A stretch of 64,000 nt of DNA from NCBI GenBank assembly GCA_026399575.1, contig JAPLQS010000067.1:1-64000 (forward strand), in the 5' to 3' direction. The stretch comes from Nitrosospira sp. GTDB lineage: Bacteria; Pseudomonadota; Gammaproteobacteria; Burkholderiales; Nitrosomonadaceae. The notes below the pieces were generated by a model. The model did not search any database and was not told where the DNA came from. It was given only the letters and a program-made list of their open reading frames with translations. Below are positions 36,217 through 46,664 of the stretch, piece by piece. Numbering within the stretch: position 1 is the stretch's first letter; each line of letters starts with the position of its first letter. A program made the position numbers and the translations under genes.

Positions 36217-37302
36217 ATGCGCATCGATGTTTCAAGAATGCCCTTGGTGGATACACTCAAGGCCATTGCCTGTCTGCTGATCGTAGCGCATCACCTGTCC
36301 ATCTACGGCCCCATGTCGGATCTGGCATACCCACTGATTCCCGGCCTGCTCGAATGGCTGCGTGAATACGGCAGAATGGCGGTGCAGGTTTTTTTCGTGG
36401 TAGCGGGTTTTCTGCTGGCCGGGAAACTTGTACCACTCGGAGCGCCGCTCGCCACCGACCCGATTCCGGCCATCAAGCGACGCTACCTTCGCCTGGTCAT
36501 CCCGTATCTCGCTGCCCTGATCCTGGCGATCGGCTGTGCGGCGCTGGCCAGGCACTGGATGACTCACGACTCCATCCCCGCCGCACCCAATCTCTTCCAG
36601 TTTCTGGCGCATGTATTTCTGCTGCAAGATCTGCTTGACCAGGAAGCCTTGTCAGCAGGCGTCTGGTACGTGGCCATCGATTTTCAGCTATTTACTCTGG
36701 CAGCGTTTCTGTTCTGGCTATCCGGAAAGATCGAGCAGCGCCATCCGCAGCTGAGATCAACCGCGCTGGTTCTGATTGCGGGCTTGACCATGGTCTCGCT
36801 ATTCGCGTTCAACAGGAATGCTTTCTGGGACGAAACCGCTCTCTATTTCTTCGGCTCGTATGGTCTCGGGATTCTGGCTTACTGGGCTTCCGGCAGCCAG
36901 CGCCCTGCTCTCTGGCTCGCATTACTGGGTGCACTGGCAGTAGCGGCCTTGCTGGTGGATTTCCGTGACCGGATAGCGGTTGCAACGGTCGTAATGCTGC
37001 TGTTGGGATGCGCCCGACACTATGGAATCCTGACAAGCTGCCCGGTACCCGATTTCCTGACCTATCTCGGGCGCATTTCTTACTCCATCTTTCTGGTTCA
37101 CTTCCCGCTGTGCATGGTGGTCAACGCAAGTTTCTTCCGCTTCCTCCCGCATGAAGCAGTCACCAGCCTGTTCGGGCTGGTTCTGGCTTTGGGCATCAGC
37201 ATCCTCGGCGGCGCTTTATTCTACAAATGGATCGAAAGCCGTCCGCTTGCAGACAGGATGCGCCTGTTGCTATTTCCCGCTCAGGCTGGTCAGCAGCAAT
37301 AG
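36217..37302 (+). CDS. Acyltransferase family 3 membrane protein
   Basis: Integral membrane O-acyltransferase of 361 residues with about ten helices. The family signature is present: [15 protein letters not shown] near residue 12 (catalytic His), [11 protein letters not shown] near 56 and [10 protein letters not shown] near 285. Such enzymes acetylate or succinylate sugars and lipids at the cell surface. It starts only 12 bases after cphA, so it is probably cotranscribed, but no link to cyanophycin is evident. Its 3' end overlaps the convergent htpG by 33 bases. Confidence 0.88.
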   Translation: MRIDVSRMPLVDTLKAIACLLIVAHHLSIYGPMSDLAYPLIPGLLEWLREYGRMAVQVFFVVAGFLLAGKLVPLGAPLATDPIPAIKRRYLRLVIPYLAALILAIGCAALARHWMTHDSIPAAPNLFQFLAHVFLLQDLLDQEALSAGVWYVAIDFQLFTLAAFLFWLSGKIEQRHPQLRSTALVLIAGLTMVSLFAFNRNAFWDETALYFFGSYGLGILAYWASGSQRPALWLALLGALAVAALLVDFRDRIAVATVVMLLLGCARHYGILTSCPVPDFLTYLGRISYSIFLVHFPLCMVVNASFFRFLPHEAVTSLFGLVLALGISILGGALFYKWIESRPLADRMRLLLFPAQAGQQQ

Positions 37303-39186
37303 TTCGTTGAGCCTCTTGACGAATCCGGCCGGGTCTTCGAGCTGACCGCCTTCGGCCAGCAGCGCCTGGTCGAACAGGATATGGCTCCAGTCAGCAAAGC
37401 GCGCTTCCTCGTATTTCAAGCGTTGCACCATCGGATGGTGCGGGTTGATTTCGAGTATGGGCTTGGTGTGGTTCACTTTCTGTCCGGCTGATTTGAGCAG
37501 GCGTTCCAGATGACCACCCATGTCGTGGCTGTCCGCCACCAGACAGGCAGGAGACTCGGTCAGGCGCAGGGTGACGCGTACATCCTTCACCTGCTCGCCA
37601 AGGACGCCCTTGATCTTCTCGGTAAGCTCCTTGTATTCGCCCGCTTCCTTTTCCTGCTCTTTCTTTTCCGCCTCGTCTTCCAGCTTGCCCAGATCCAGGC
37701 TGCCCTTGGCCACCGATTGCAGTGATTTGCCCTCGAACTCGGTCAGGTTTGCCGCCAGCCACTCGTCCACGCGCTCGGCCAGCAGCAGCACTTCGATGCC
37801 TTTCTTGCGGAAAACTTCCAGGTGCGGACTGTTTCTGGCTGCCTTGAGATTGTCGGCAGTCACATAATAGATCTTCTCCTGCCCTTCTTTCATGCGCCCG
37901 ACATAATCGCTCAAGGATACGCTCTGTTCATCGTTCTCGGCATGGGTGGAAACAAAGCGCAGCAGCTTGGCAATGCGTTCGCGGTTGGCGTAGTCTTCCC
38001 CTACACCTTCTTTCAGCACCTGGCCAAATTCCTGCCAGAAAGTCTTGAATTTTTCCTTGTCGCTGTCCTGCTCGCTCTGGGCAAGGTCCTCAATCAACCC
38101 CAGCACCTTCTTCACTGCACCCGCACGGATGGCCTCGATGTCTTTCGATTCCTGCAGAATCTCGCGCGAAACATTCAACGGCAAGTCGTTGGAATCGATC
38201 ACCCCGCGCACGAACCGCAGGTAATTTGGCAGCAGCTTGTCGGCATCATCCATGATGAACACCCGCCGCACATACAGCTTGATGCCGTGGCGGCGCTCGC
38301 GCTCAAACATGTCAAACGGCGCGCGCGACGGAATGTAGAGCAACTGGGTATATTCCTGCTTGCCTTCCACCTTGGCATGCACATAGGCCAGCGGCGGCTC
38401 GAAATCATGCGCCACATGTTTGTAGAATTCCTCGTACTGTTCCGGGGTGATTTCGTTCTTGGCGCGCGCCCACAAGGCGCTGGCCTGGTTGACGGTCTCG
38501 TCTTCGTCGCTAATGGTGTTTGCGTTCTTTTCCTTGGACCACTCCTCCTTCTTCATCATGATCGGCAAGGTGATATGGTCGGAATACTTGCGGATGATGG
38601 TGCGCAACTGCCAGCCATTGAGCAGATCGTCCTCTCCGTCACGCAAGTGCAGAATGACTTCGGTGCCGCGCCCTGTTTTCTCCACGATCTCCAGCGTATA
38701 ATCCCCCTCACCTGCAGATTCCCAGCGCACCCCGTGTTCTGCGGTCAAGCCGGCGCGGCGCGTAATCAGCGTCACCTTGTCGGCGACAATGAAGGCGGAA
38801 TAGAAACCGACGCCGAACTGACCGATCAGATGCGCATCCTTGGCCTGATCACCGGTCAGGGCACTGAAGAATTCGCGTGTGCCGGACTTGGCGATGGTGC
38901 CGATATGCTCGATCACTTCCTGCCGCGACATGCCAATGCCATTGTCGGCGATGGTCAGGGTGCGGGCTGCAGCGTCGTAGCTGATGCGGATTTTAAGATC
39001 GGGGTCGGTTTCGTATAAAGCGCCATCAGCCAGGCCTTCGAAGCGCAGCTTGTCGGCGGCATCCGATGCATTGGAGATCAATTCGCGCAGGAATATTTCC
39101 TTGTTGCTGTACAAGGAATGAATCATCAGCTTGAGCAGTTGTTTGACTTCGGTCTGGAAACTCAGGTGTTCGACAGTGTCTTGCAT
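37270..39186 (-). CDS. htpG: Molecular chaperone HtpG (Hsp90)
   Basis: ATP-dependent chaperone dimer of 638 residues. The N-terminal ATP-binding domain shows [15 protein letters not shown] and [11 protein letters not shown]; the middle and dimerisation domains follow to the end. I started it at the ATG at 39184-39186, preceded by AAGGAGAG; an upstream reading frame would add 26 non-conserved residues. A heat-shock promoter lies 30-57 bases upstream. It is a single-gene unit converging on the acyltransferase. Confidence 0.97.
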   Translation of the reverse strand: MQDTVEHLSFQTEVKQLLKLMIHSLYSNKEIFLRELISNASDAADKLRFEGLADGALYETDPDLKIRISYDAAARTLTIADNGIGMSRQEVIEHIGTIAKSGTREFFSALTGDQAKDAHLIGQFGVGFYSAFIVADKVTLITRRAGLTAEHGVRWESAGEGDYTLEIVEKTGRGTEVILHLRDGEDDLLNGWQLRTIIRKYSDHITLPIMMKKEEWSKEKNANTISDEDETVNQASALWARAKNEITPEQYEEFYKHVAHDFEPPLAYVHAKVEGKQEYTQLLYIPSRAPFDMFERERRHGIKLYVRRVFIMDDADKLLPNYLRFVRGVIDSNDLPLNVSREILQESKDIEAIRAGAVKKVLGLIEDLAQSEQDSDKEKFKTFWQEFGQVLKEGVGEDYANRERIAKLLRFVSTHAENDEQSVSLSDYVGRMKEGQEKIYYVTADNLKAARNSPHLEVFRKKGIEVLLLAERVDEWLAANLTEFEGKSLQSVAKGSLDLGKLEDEAEKKEQEKEAGEYKELTEKIKGVLGEQVKDVRVTLRLTESPACLVADSHDMGGHLERLLKSAGQKVNHTKPILEINPHHPMVQRLKYEEARFADWSHILFDQALLAEGGQLEDPAGFVKRLNELLLLTSLSGK

Positions 39187-39215
39187 GGTTCTCTCCTTGG
39201 AAAAATGCAGTAGGA

Positions 39216-39243
39216 TTATGAGGGCAAATTGGAAATTTTCAAG
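39216..39243 (-). promoter_or_regulatory. Heat-shock (sigma-32) promoter of htpG
   Basis: On the minus strand CTTGAAA (39237-39243) is a perfect sigma-32 -35 element. It is followed after 12 bases by CCCTCATAA (39216-39224), close to the -10 consensus CCCCATNTA. Transcription would begin about 20 bases upstream of the htpG ribosome site. Sequence match is direct; function is inferred from the consensus and from htpG being a classical heat-shock gene. Confidence 0.7.
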
Positions 39244-39282
39244 CTGCCCATGTATCGAATTCACATTTAAATTTTGCCCACC

Positions 39283-40383
39283 ATGAAAATTCTCGGTCGT
39301 TTCGTAACTGTTCTTCTGCTCTGCTGTGCCCTGCCCGCCACTGCCCAGAATCGTGTTTTACCCCTGGATAAAATCAAATTGCCGCCCGGGTTCAGCATCG
39401 CTCTATGGGCGGAAGCGCCCAATGCACGCGGCCTGGCGTTGGGAAAAAATGGCACGGTATTCGCCGGCTCCATGGCAGAAGGCAAGGTTTATGCGATTAG
39501 CGAAAACAATGGCGCGCGCCAGGTCAGAATCATTGCCCATGGGCTCAATCTGCCGGTGGGTGTCGCCTTCCGTGAGGGGGCGCTGTATGTCTCTGCGATC
39601 AATCGCATTCTGCGCTTTGATGACATTGAGCAAAAACTCGATCAACCCGGCAAGCCGGTGCTAGTGACCGATATTTTTCCCTCGGAAAAACACCATGGCG
39701 GGAGATTCATCGCCTTTGGCCCCGACGGCCTGCTGTATGCAGCGATCGGCGCACCGTGCAATAGCTGCGAGGTAGATCCCGCCAATTTTGCCATGATTGC
39801 GCACATCAAACCCGATGGCAGCGGCCGTGAAATTTACGCACAAGGCGTAAGAAATTCAGGCGGCTTTGACTGGCATCCGGAAACCAGGGAATTGTGGTTT
39901 ACCGATACCGGAAACGACTGGTTGGGCGACAATACGCCGCCCGACGAACTCAATCATGCCCCCAGAAAAGGCATGCATTTCGGCTTTCCCTATTGTTATG
40001 GCGGCGATGTTCCCGACCCTAAATTTGGCGCCAAGCGCGATTGCGGCAAGCTCACTGCGCCGGCAGTCAAATTCGATGCGCATATTGTGCCATTGGGAAT
40101 GCGTTTCTACACCGGCAAGATGTTTCCGGCGGAATATCATAACCAGATTCTGGTGGCCGAGAATGGCTCGTGGAATCGCCGTGAGAAGGTCGGCTACCGG
40201 CTCAAGCTGATCCAGCTAAAGAACAACAAGGTGGTGAAACAGCAAGTGTTTGCCGAAGGCTGGCTGCAGGAAGAAAAAGCATGGGGCAAGCCGGCTGACA
40301 TGCTGGTGATGCCCGACGGCGCGCTGCTGGTTTCGGATGACCATGCCGGCGCAATTTACCGCATCAGCTACAAGAAACCGTAG
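39283..40383 (+). CDS. Secreted sorbosone/glucose dehydrogenase-like beta-propeller protein
   Basis: Periplasmic protein of 366 residues of the soluble, PQQ-dependent sugar dehydrogenase fold. It has a signal peptide ([14 protein letters not shown]), then propeller repeats with the family's [33 protein letters not shown] and [10 protein letters not shown]. It also has a Cys pair (C-N-S-C). Substrate and cofactor use are unproven for this subfamily, and no PQQ genes are nearby. The ATG at 39283 is preferred to a TTG nine bases earlier. The nested repeat at 40388 follows directly and may serve as terminator. Confidence 0.85.
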   Translation: MKILGRFVTVLLLCCALPATAQNRVLPLDKIKLPPGFSIALWAEAPNARGLALGKNGTVFAGSMAEGKVYAISENNGARQVRIIAHGLNLPVGVAFREGALYVSAINRILRFDDIEQKLDQPGKPVLVTDIFPSEKHHGGRFIAFGPDGLLYAAIGAPCNSCEVDPANFAMIAHIKPDGSGREIYAQGVRNSGGFDWHPETRELWFTDTGNDWLGDNTPPDELNHAPRKGMHFGFPYCYGGDVPDPKFGAKRDCGKLTAPAVKFDAHIVPLGMRFYTGKMFPAEYHNQILVAENGSWNRREKVGYRLKLIQLKNNKVVKQQVFAEGWLQEEKAWGKPADMLVMPDGALLVSDDHAGAIYRISYKKP

Positions 40384-40387
40384 AACC

Positions 40388-40467
40388 GTAGGCTGGGGTG
40401 AGGCACGAACCCCAGCAGCGTCATGTAATCTCGAAATGCTGGGGTTCACAAGTTCACCCCAGCCTAC
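40388..40467. repeat. Nested inverted repeat (REP/MITE-like)
   Basis: Outer arms GTAGGCTGGGGTGA (40388-40401) and TCACCCCAGCCTAC (40454-40467) are perfect complements. Inner arms GAACCCCAGCA (40407-40417) and TGCTGGGGTTC (40437-40447) also pair. The whole 80-base unit can fold into one long cruciform or hairpin just after the stop of the sugar-dehydrogenase gene. The motif pairing GTAGGCTGGGGT with GAACCCCAGC is of a type dispersed in many proteobacterial genomes. I found no second copy in this window. Confidence 0.75.
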
Positions 40468-40694
40468 TGCACTTCGGAGTTGAAAGCCTGACCGTCTCCT
40501 CCTGGCACAACTGAGACCTGCATGAAAGACCTGGGTCGAGAGGCGGTATTTCGAGATGCCAGGAAATGTCTAGTAAATCAGGGGTGATCAACCCCCACAC
40601 ATCAAATTTCCTCAAGTAAAACTATGCCGTGCCGTTATCCTTTATTAGGAGAAGGTTGGCCAGATCAGAATGATCGGCTAACCCGCAATTACTC

Positions 40695-40762
40695 GGCAAA
40701 CTTACTGAAAGGTAAGGACGCAAAGTCACCGGCCTAAGGGAAACTAAGGTAGCGGGACTGCC
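40695..40762 (+). ncRNA. Cyclic-di-GMP-I (GEMM) riboswitch aptamer
   Basis: The conserved GEMM-I core is present in order: GGCAAAC, a stem capped by a GAAA tetraloop (TTACTGAAAGGTAA), GGACGCAAAG, the tetraloop-receptor helix starting CACCGGCCTAAG, and GGTAGCGGGACTGCC. The closing helix P1 pairs GGCA (40695-40698) with TGCC (40759-40762). The element lies 191 bases before the ATG of the orphan receiver gene. Hairpins occur at 40764-40781 (CATGGA/TCCATG) and near 40850 (GAGCA/TGCTC) in the expression platform, but neither has a U-tract, so control may act on translation or a distant terminator. Confidence 0.85.
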
Positions 40763-40953
40763 TCATGGATGCTCGTCCATGTGCAGAACCGACTCTGAAG
40801 CGCCCCGACACCAAAGACGGTCATGCCGTGAAAACACGTACGGTCAATCTCTGAGCAGTTTGCTCCGGATAGATGCGTTGACATAACGGCGTGGATTTTT
40901 GCATCACGTACAACAATGAAATCCGCTATTGAACATCAAGAAGGAGTTTCATC

Positions 40954-41427
40954 ATGAATGCAGGCAAAGCACTGGTTGATCAGGCACACTGGTTGTTACA
41001 CGAAATCGAAGTGCAATCTACAGATAGCTGTACGGGTTTGCGCATAGTACTGGCCGATGACAGCAGTGACATGCGCCAGCTTCTAAAAGGCATTCTGGAG
41101 AATATGGGTGCAGAGATAATAGGTGAAGCTGTCGATGGCCAGCAGGCAATCACCATGGCAGCACAGTATCGACCCGATATTATATGCCTGGATGTGGAAA
41201 TGCCGATTGTGAGCGGTATCGATGCACTCGCCAAGATACATGCAAGCCATCCAAGCATCAAAGCTGTCATGGTAGCCAACCGGGCTGACCTAAATACAGC
41301 CGTGCGGGCAATCACCCTCGGGGCTTGCGGCTATATACTCAAACCTTACAAACCGGACCAACTCGAGGCTGCCTTATGCAAGGTGATACGATACAAGCGT
41401 AAGCAGCTCTTAGTGGCCAGGACATAA
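40954..41427 (+). CDS. CheY-like response regulator under riboswitch control
   Basis: Stand-alone receiver protein of 157 residues: an N-terminal extension of about 28 residues, then the domain with acidic pocket (V-L-A-D-D-S), phosphoacceptor Asp in C-L-D-V-E-M-P and Lys in I-L-K-P-Y. The position of the conserved switch Ser/Thr reads M-V-A-N-R, so it is Ala, which may weaken the phosphorylation response. There is no output domain and no kinase next to it. A strong AAGGAG precedes the ATG. The cyclic-di-GMP riboswitch in the leader implies that its level follows the second messenger made elsewhere, for example by the 1.3-10 kb cluster. Confidence 0.88.
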   Translation: MNAGKALVDQAHWLLHEIEVQSTDSCTGLRIVLADDSSDMRQLLKGILENMGAEIIGEAVDGQQAITMAAQYRPDIICLDVEMPIVSGIDALAKIHASHPSIKAVMVANRADLNTAVRAITLGACGYILKPYKPDQLEAALCKVIRYKRKQLLVART

Positions 41428-41625
41428 TCCCTTCGGGTGCGCCAGTATCAAATTTGAACTGAGATAATCCAGTTACCAGCTTTTCCCGAACCGGCGAACC
41501 ACCCGTAACTTAAATACTAAACGTCTGTTCCTGGCACTTTCGCACCCTTCAAGTACGGCTCAGTTCGGATGAAGTCTGACATTGTATGTGAGATTGAGCC
41601 CGAACTGATGCCGGTGGGTGCTGTG

Positions 41626-43076
41626 CTATGTGGACTGTTGAATCGCGTAAGCGCACAGCGCCATCAGCGCCTGCGGGAAGAGGCCGAAGGCGAGTACCGC
41701 CAGACCATTTGTGCTGATCAGCAGCTTGACGTCGCCCGACGGCAGAATCGGTGCATCGCTTTCAGGTTCGTCGAAATACATCAGCTTGATGATGCGCAGA
41801 TAATAGAACGCGCCGACCAGCGAGAACAACACCGCCACTACCGCCAGCCATACGTAACCCGCATTCAGTACCGCCTGCAGTACCGCCAGCTTCGCATAAA
41901 AACCCACCAGCGGCGGCACGCCGGCCAGCGAGAACATCAGCAGCAAGGTGATGAATGCATACCAGGGATTGCGCCGGTTGAGTCCCTTGAAATCGTCAAT
42001 CTTCTCGGCTTCAAATCCCTCGCGTGACAACAGCATGATCATGCCGAAGATACCCAGGGTCATCAACACATAAACCACCATGTAGAACATGGACGAGCTG
42101 TAGCCGTTGCCATCCGCGCTGACGATCCCCAGCAGCATGAAACCCATGTGCGAGATGGTGGAGTACGCCAGCATGCGCTTGATATTGGTCTGGGCAATGG
42201 CGGCGAGGTTGCCGATGATCATGGACATCACTGCCAGGATGATGAGCATGCCCTGCCAGTCTGCCCCATGCCCTCCACCAGCAGGCGCATGACAAAACCG
42301 AATGCCGCCAGTTTGGGGGCAGAACCGATAAACAGTACCACCGCCGTGGGCGCGCCCTGATAGACATCCGGCGCCCACATGTGGAACGGTGCTGCGCTCA
42401 ACTTGAAGCTGATGCCGGCAACAATGAATACCAGCCCCACTACCAGTATCGCGTAATCATCAATCACGCCGCCCTGGATCACTTTCTGAATCACTTCGGC
42501 GACCTGGGCAATATTGAGCACACCAGTGGCGCCGTAGACCATGGACATGCCGTACAGCAGGAAACCGGAAGCCAGCGCTCCCAGCACGAAATATTTCATT
42601 GCCGCCTCGGTGGCCGCTACCGAATCGCGGCGCAATGCGACCATGGCATAGAGCGACAATGACAGCAGCTCCAGCCCCAGGTAGAGAGTCAGGAAATGGC
42701 TGGCGGATATCATCACCATCATGCCCAGGGTGGCGAACAGGGTCAGGCTGAAAAATTCGCCGTTGAACATACCGCGCACCGCGATATAGTCACGTGAATA
42801 CACCAGCACCATCGACACCGTGACATAGGTCAGCAGCTTCAGGGTGTCGGCCATGGCATCGTCGACAAACATGCCGGAGAAGGTGTAGGTCGTGCCCGGA
42901 GCCAGGGTAAAGAAAGTAATCAGCGCGCAGCCGAACAGCGCAGCCTGCGCCAGCAGATAAGCGAGGTAGCGTCTCTTTTCGCCCGCCACCAGGTCAGCCA
43001 GCAACACCACGCACACCATCACCAGGAGAAATATCTCCGGATAGGCGGGGGCGAGATCAGGCGGCAGAAAATTCAT
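41626..43076 (-). pseudogene. nuoN: NADH-quinone oxidoreductase subunit N, broken by one-base frameshift
   Basis: Proton-pumping membrane subunit of complex I, last gene of the nuo operon. The N-terminal part reads in one frame to L-L-V-E-G-M-G (about residue 270). The rest, starting [12 protein letters not shown], reads in another frame to the normal end. Adding one G to the GGGG run (42264-42267 on the plus strand) restores a single protein of 483 residues, the usual length. Because complex I is otherwise complete and no other damage is visible in either half, a sequencing error or very recent mutation is most likely. The start is ATG at 43074-43076. Confidence 0.9.
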
Positions 43077-43115
43077 TTATCATCCTTGAAGGCAAACTGC
43101 ATTTCATCATTCCGG

Positions 43116-44600
43116 TTATAACTTGCCACGGGTCACGTGTGCCAGCAGCTCGTCTACTGTGGCATGCATCACTTCCGTCAACGGCAGCGGATAAACCCCC
43201 ATCCACAGCACTGCCGCTGCCAGTATCGCCAGGATCAGAATTTCACGGCGATTGATATCCTGCAGCGCTTCCACGGCGGGGTTCGCCACCGCGCCGAATA
43301 CCACCCGCTTGTACATCCATAGGGTGTAGGCCGCACCAAAAATCAGCGTGGTGGCGGCGAGGAACGCATACCAGAAATTCACCTGCATTGCGCCCATGAT
43401 CACCATGAATTCGCCGACGAAACCGCTGGTGCCGGGCAAGCCGGAATTGGCCATGGCAAACAGCATGAAGAACGCGGCGAATACCGGCATCTTGTTGGCC
43501 ACTCCGCCGTAATCGGCGATCTGGCGCGAATGCAGCCGGTCGTACATCACGCCCACGCACAGGAACATGGCAGCGGAGATGAAGCCGTGTGAAACCATTT
43601 GCACCATTGCGCCTTCAACCCCGTAGGCGTTGAACAGGAAGAAACCCAGGGTGACGAATCCCATGTGCGATACCGACGAGTAGGCGATGAGCTTCTTCAT
43701 GTCCGCCTGCACCAGCGCGACCAGTCCGATGTACACCACCGCGACCAGCGACAATGTGATCATCATGCCGGAGAGATACTGGCTGGCATCCGGCACGATC
43801 GGCAGGGAAAAACGCAGGAAGCCGTAACCGCCCAGTTTCAGCAGGACCGCTGCCAGCACCACCGAACCACCGGTGGGCGCTTCCACGTGCGCGTCCGGCA
43901 ACCAGGTATGCACCGGCCACATCGGCACTTTCACCGCGAATGCCAGCAGGAAAGCGATGAATATCAGAATCTGCGGCGCCAGCGGCAATGGCAGCTTGTG
44001 ATAATCCAGTATCGAGAAACTACCGCCGGAAGTCGTGTACAGGTAAATGAATGCCACCAGCATCAGCAGCGATCCCAGCAGCGTGTACAGAAAGAATTTG
44101 ATTGCCGCATACACGCGATTGGGGCCACCCCAGATGCCGACGATCAGGAACATCGGAATCAGCGAGGCTTCCCAGAACACGTAGAACAGAATCGCATCGA
44201 GCGAGGAAAACACACCGTTGACGATGCCGGACATGATCAGGAAGGCGCCCATGTACTGCGACACCCGGCTGCTGATCACCTGCCAGCCGGCCAGAACCAC
44301 CAGCGGCGTGGTGAAGCAGTTGAGCAGAATCAGCGGCATGGCGATGCCGTCCACCCCCAGGTGGTAATGGATGTTGAAGCGCTCGATCCAGGGGTGAAGC
44401 TCGACAAACTGCATGCTTCCCAGCAACGGGTCGAAGCCGCTATACAGCGGCAGCGCCACCAGCAGGCCGGCCAGCGATCCGGCGAGCGCCAGGTATCTTG
44501 CCAGCTGGGCATTGCGGTCTCCGCCCGTGGCGAGCACCGCGACACCGGCAAGAATGGGCAGCCAGATGATCAGACTTAACAAGGGAAAACCAGACGACAT
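43116..44600 (-). CDS. nuoM: NADH-quinone oxidoreductase subunit M
   Basis: Antiporter-like proton channel of the complex I membrane arm, 494 residues and about 14 helices. Motifs include Y-H-L-G-V-D-G-I-A-M-P-L near residue 85, the conserved Glu in F-Y-V-F-W-E-A-S-L-I-P-M, the helix-7/8 motif W-P-V-H-T-W-L-P-D-A-H-V-E-A-P-T-G-G and S-S-V-S-H-M-G-F-V-T-L-G. It starts at the ATG at 44598-44600, 78 bases after nuoL, and precedes nuoN by 39 bases. Confidence 0.97.
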   Translation of the reverse strand: MSSGFPLLSLIIWLPILAGVAVLATGGDRNAQLARYLALAGSLAGLLVALPLYSGFDPLLGSMQFVELHPWIERFNIHYHLGVDGIAMPLILLNCFTTPLVVLAGWQVISSRVSQYMGAFLIMSGIVNGVFSSLDAILFYVFWEASLIPMFLIVGIWGGPNRVYAAIKFFLYTLLGSLLMLVAFIYLYTTSGGSFSILDYHKLPLPLAPQILIFIAFLLAFAVKVPMWPVHTWLPDAHVEAPTGGSVVLAAVLLKLGGYGFLRFSLPIVPDASQYLSGMMITLSLVAVVYIGLVALVQADMKKLIAYSSVSHMGFVTLGFFLFNAYGVEGAMVQMVSHGFISAAMFLCVGVMYDRLHSRQIADYGGVANKMPVFAAFFMLFAMANSGLPGTSGFVGEFMVIMGAMQVNFWYAFLAATTLIFGAAYTLWMYKRVVFGAVANPAVEALQDINRREILILAILAAAVLWMGVYPLPLTEVMHATVDELLAHVTRGKL

Positions 44601-44678
44601 GTTTATTCCGTTATATTCGCGTATCCGGCAGATACGCCGGGGAAATGCAGCATCCTATGGTCTGTTCTCTCATGACTA

Positions 44679-46625
44679 TCACAACCACAAGCTCATCAAC
44701 ACGAATACACCGACGATCATGGTGAACGCGTAATGGTAGATGTAACCTGACTGGAAGCGACGTACCAGCAGGGCGGTCCAGCCTACTACCCGTGCCGCGC
44801 CGTTGACGAAGAAGCCATCGATCACTTTCACATCGCCGATTTTCCATAGTCCGCCGCCCAGTGCGCGCGCGCCACCGGCGAATAGCCACGAGTAGAATTC
44901 GTCGATGTAATATTTGCGGTCGAGCAAGGTGTAAAGTGGCCCGGCAATCTGTTTTATTTTCCCCGGCAAATCGGTTTTCACCATGTACAAATACCATGCG
45001 GTGAAAATCCCGCCGATGGAAAGCCAGAACGGTGCGGTAGAGAGCGCGTGGGTCATCATCCCCACGATGCCGTGAAATCCTTCAGCCATTTGTGCCACCG
45101 CCCCATGCTGCGGCGAGATCTGGATGGCATCACCGAAATAGCCGCCAAACAGCATCGGCCCGATCAGCCAGCCTGCACCGACGGTGGGGATTGCCAGGAT
45201 GATGAGCGGCAGCGTCACCACCCAGGGCGATTCGTGCAAATGCTCCTCGGTATGGTGGTCCATGCGCGGCTTGCCATGGAAGGTCATAAATATCAGACGG
45301 AAGGTGTAGAACGCCGTGATGAACACGGTGGACAGCACACAGAAATAGGCGAAACCGGCACCGGGAATATCGGCGAAATGTACCGCTTCAATGATGGCGT
45401 CCTTGGAAAAGAATCCGGAGAAACCAGGCACGCCGGCGCTGGCCACTGCCGCCATGAACATGGTCCAGTAAGTGATGGGCATGTATTTCTTGAGCCCGCC
45501 CATTTTGCGCATGTCCTGCTCATGGTGCATGGCGATGATGACCGAGCCTGCGCCCAGGAACAGCACCGCCTTGAAGAAGGCGTGCGTCATCAGGTGGAAT
45601 ACCGCCACCGAATAGGCTGAAGCACCCAGTGCCACCGTCATGTAGCCCAGTTGCGACAGGGTGGAATACGCTACCACGCGCTTGATGTCGGTCTGCACGA
45701 TGGCTACCAGCGCCATGGACAGCGTGGTGATGCCGCCTATCACCAGTATCACTGTCAGCGCGGTATCGGATAACTCGAACAGCGGCGACATGCGCGCCAC
45801 CATGAAAATGCCTGCGGTCACCATGGTGGCGGCATGGATCAGTGCGGAAATCGGTGTCGGCCCTTCCATCGAATCCGGCAGCCACACATGCAGCGGGAAT
45901 TGCGCGGATTTGCCCATGGCGCCGACAAACAGCAGAATGCACGTCACCGACATCAGCAGCCACGGTGATCCGGGAATGATTTCGATGGTCTGGGTCGCGA
46001 TCTGCGGCGCCTGTGCGAATACCGCTGCATAATCCAGCGTGCCGAAATACATCAGCACCAGGCCGATGCCGAGGAGGAAGCCGAAATCGCCGACCCGATT
46101 GACCAGGAAGGCTTTCATGTTGGCATAGACCGCTGTCGGGCGGGTAAACCAGAAACCGATCAGCAAATAAGAAACCAGCCCCACCGCTTCCCAGCCAAAG
46201 AACAGTTGCAGGAAGTTGTTGGCCATCACCAGCATCAGCATGGAGAAGGTAAACAGCGAGATATAGCTGAAGAACCGCTGATAACCGGGATCGTTGTGCA
46301 TGTAGCCGATGGTGTAGATATGCACCATCAGCGACACGAAGCTCACCACCACCATCATCGTGGCCGAAAGCTGGTCGATCAGAAAACCGACTTCGAAACG
46401 GGTATTGCCGGACGTCATCCAGGTATAGACGCTGCCGTTATAGGTATTGCCTTGCAGCACGTCCATGAAAACCGTGATGGATGCGGCCACGCACACCAGC
46501 ATCAGCGCAATGGTGGCGCGATGGCTCCAGGTCGGGCCGATCACGCGACCCAACAGGCCGGCGATCAGCGCCCCTGCCAGCGGTGCCAGCGGAACCAGTA
46601 AATAAAGTTTCTGCATCTCGGTCAT
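44679..46625 (-). CDS. nuoL: NADH-quinone oxidoreductase subunit L
   Basis: Largest antiporter-like subunit, 648 residues, with the long lateral helix that braces the membrane arm at its C-terminal end. Conserved segments include L-F-F-G-W-E-A-V-G-L-V-S-Y-L-L-I-G-F-W near residue 135, F-P-L-H-V-W-L-P-D-S-M-E-G-P-T-P near 235 and V-A-Y-S-T-L-S-Q-L-G-Y-M near 315. The length is normal, and the start is the ATG at 46623-46625. It lies 39 bases after nuoK. Confidence 0.97.
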   Translation of the reverse strand: MTEMQKLYLLVPLAPLAGALIAGLLGRVIGPTWSHRATIALMLVCVAASITVFMDVLQGNTYNGSVYTWMTSGNTRFEVGFLIDQLSATMMVVVSFVSLMVHIYTIGYMHNDPGYQRFFSYISLFTFSMLMLVMANNFLQLFFGWEAVGLVSYLLIGFWFTRPTAVYANMKAFLVNRVGDFGFLLGIGLVLMYFGTLDYAAVFAQAPQIATQTIEIIPGSPWLLMSVTCILLFVGAMGKSAQFPLHVWLPDSMEGPTPISALIHAATMVTAGIFMVARMSPLFELSDTALTVILVIGGITTLSMALVAIVQTDIKRVVAYSTLSQLGYMTVALGASAYSVAVFHLMTHAFFKAVLFLGAGSVIIAMHHEQDMRKMGGLKKYMPITYWTMFMAAVASAGVPGFSGFFSKDAIIEAVHFADIPGAGFAYFCVLSTVFITAFYTFRLIFMTFHGKPRMDHHTEEHLHESPWVVTLPLIILAIPTVGAGWLIGPMLFGGYFGDAIQISPQHGAVAQMAEGFHGIVGMMTHALSTAPFWLSIGGIFTAWYLYMVKTDLPGKIKQIAGPLYTLLDRKYYIDEFYSWLFAGGARALGGGLWKIGDVKVIDGFFVNGAARVVGWTALLVRRFQSGYIYHYAFTMIVGVFVLMSLWL

Positions 46626-46664
46626 GAAATTCTTCTCAGTATTCCTGTATTACAATTTGTGCGG

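Noticed and set aside
41626-43076. Reading the two nuoN halves as two genuine split genes
   Set aside because: The second half has no natural start and its first residues are out-of-frame sequence; a one-base change explains everything.
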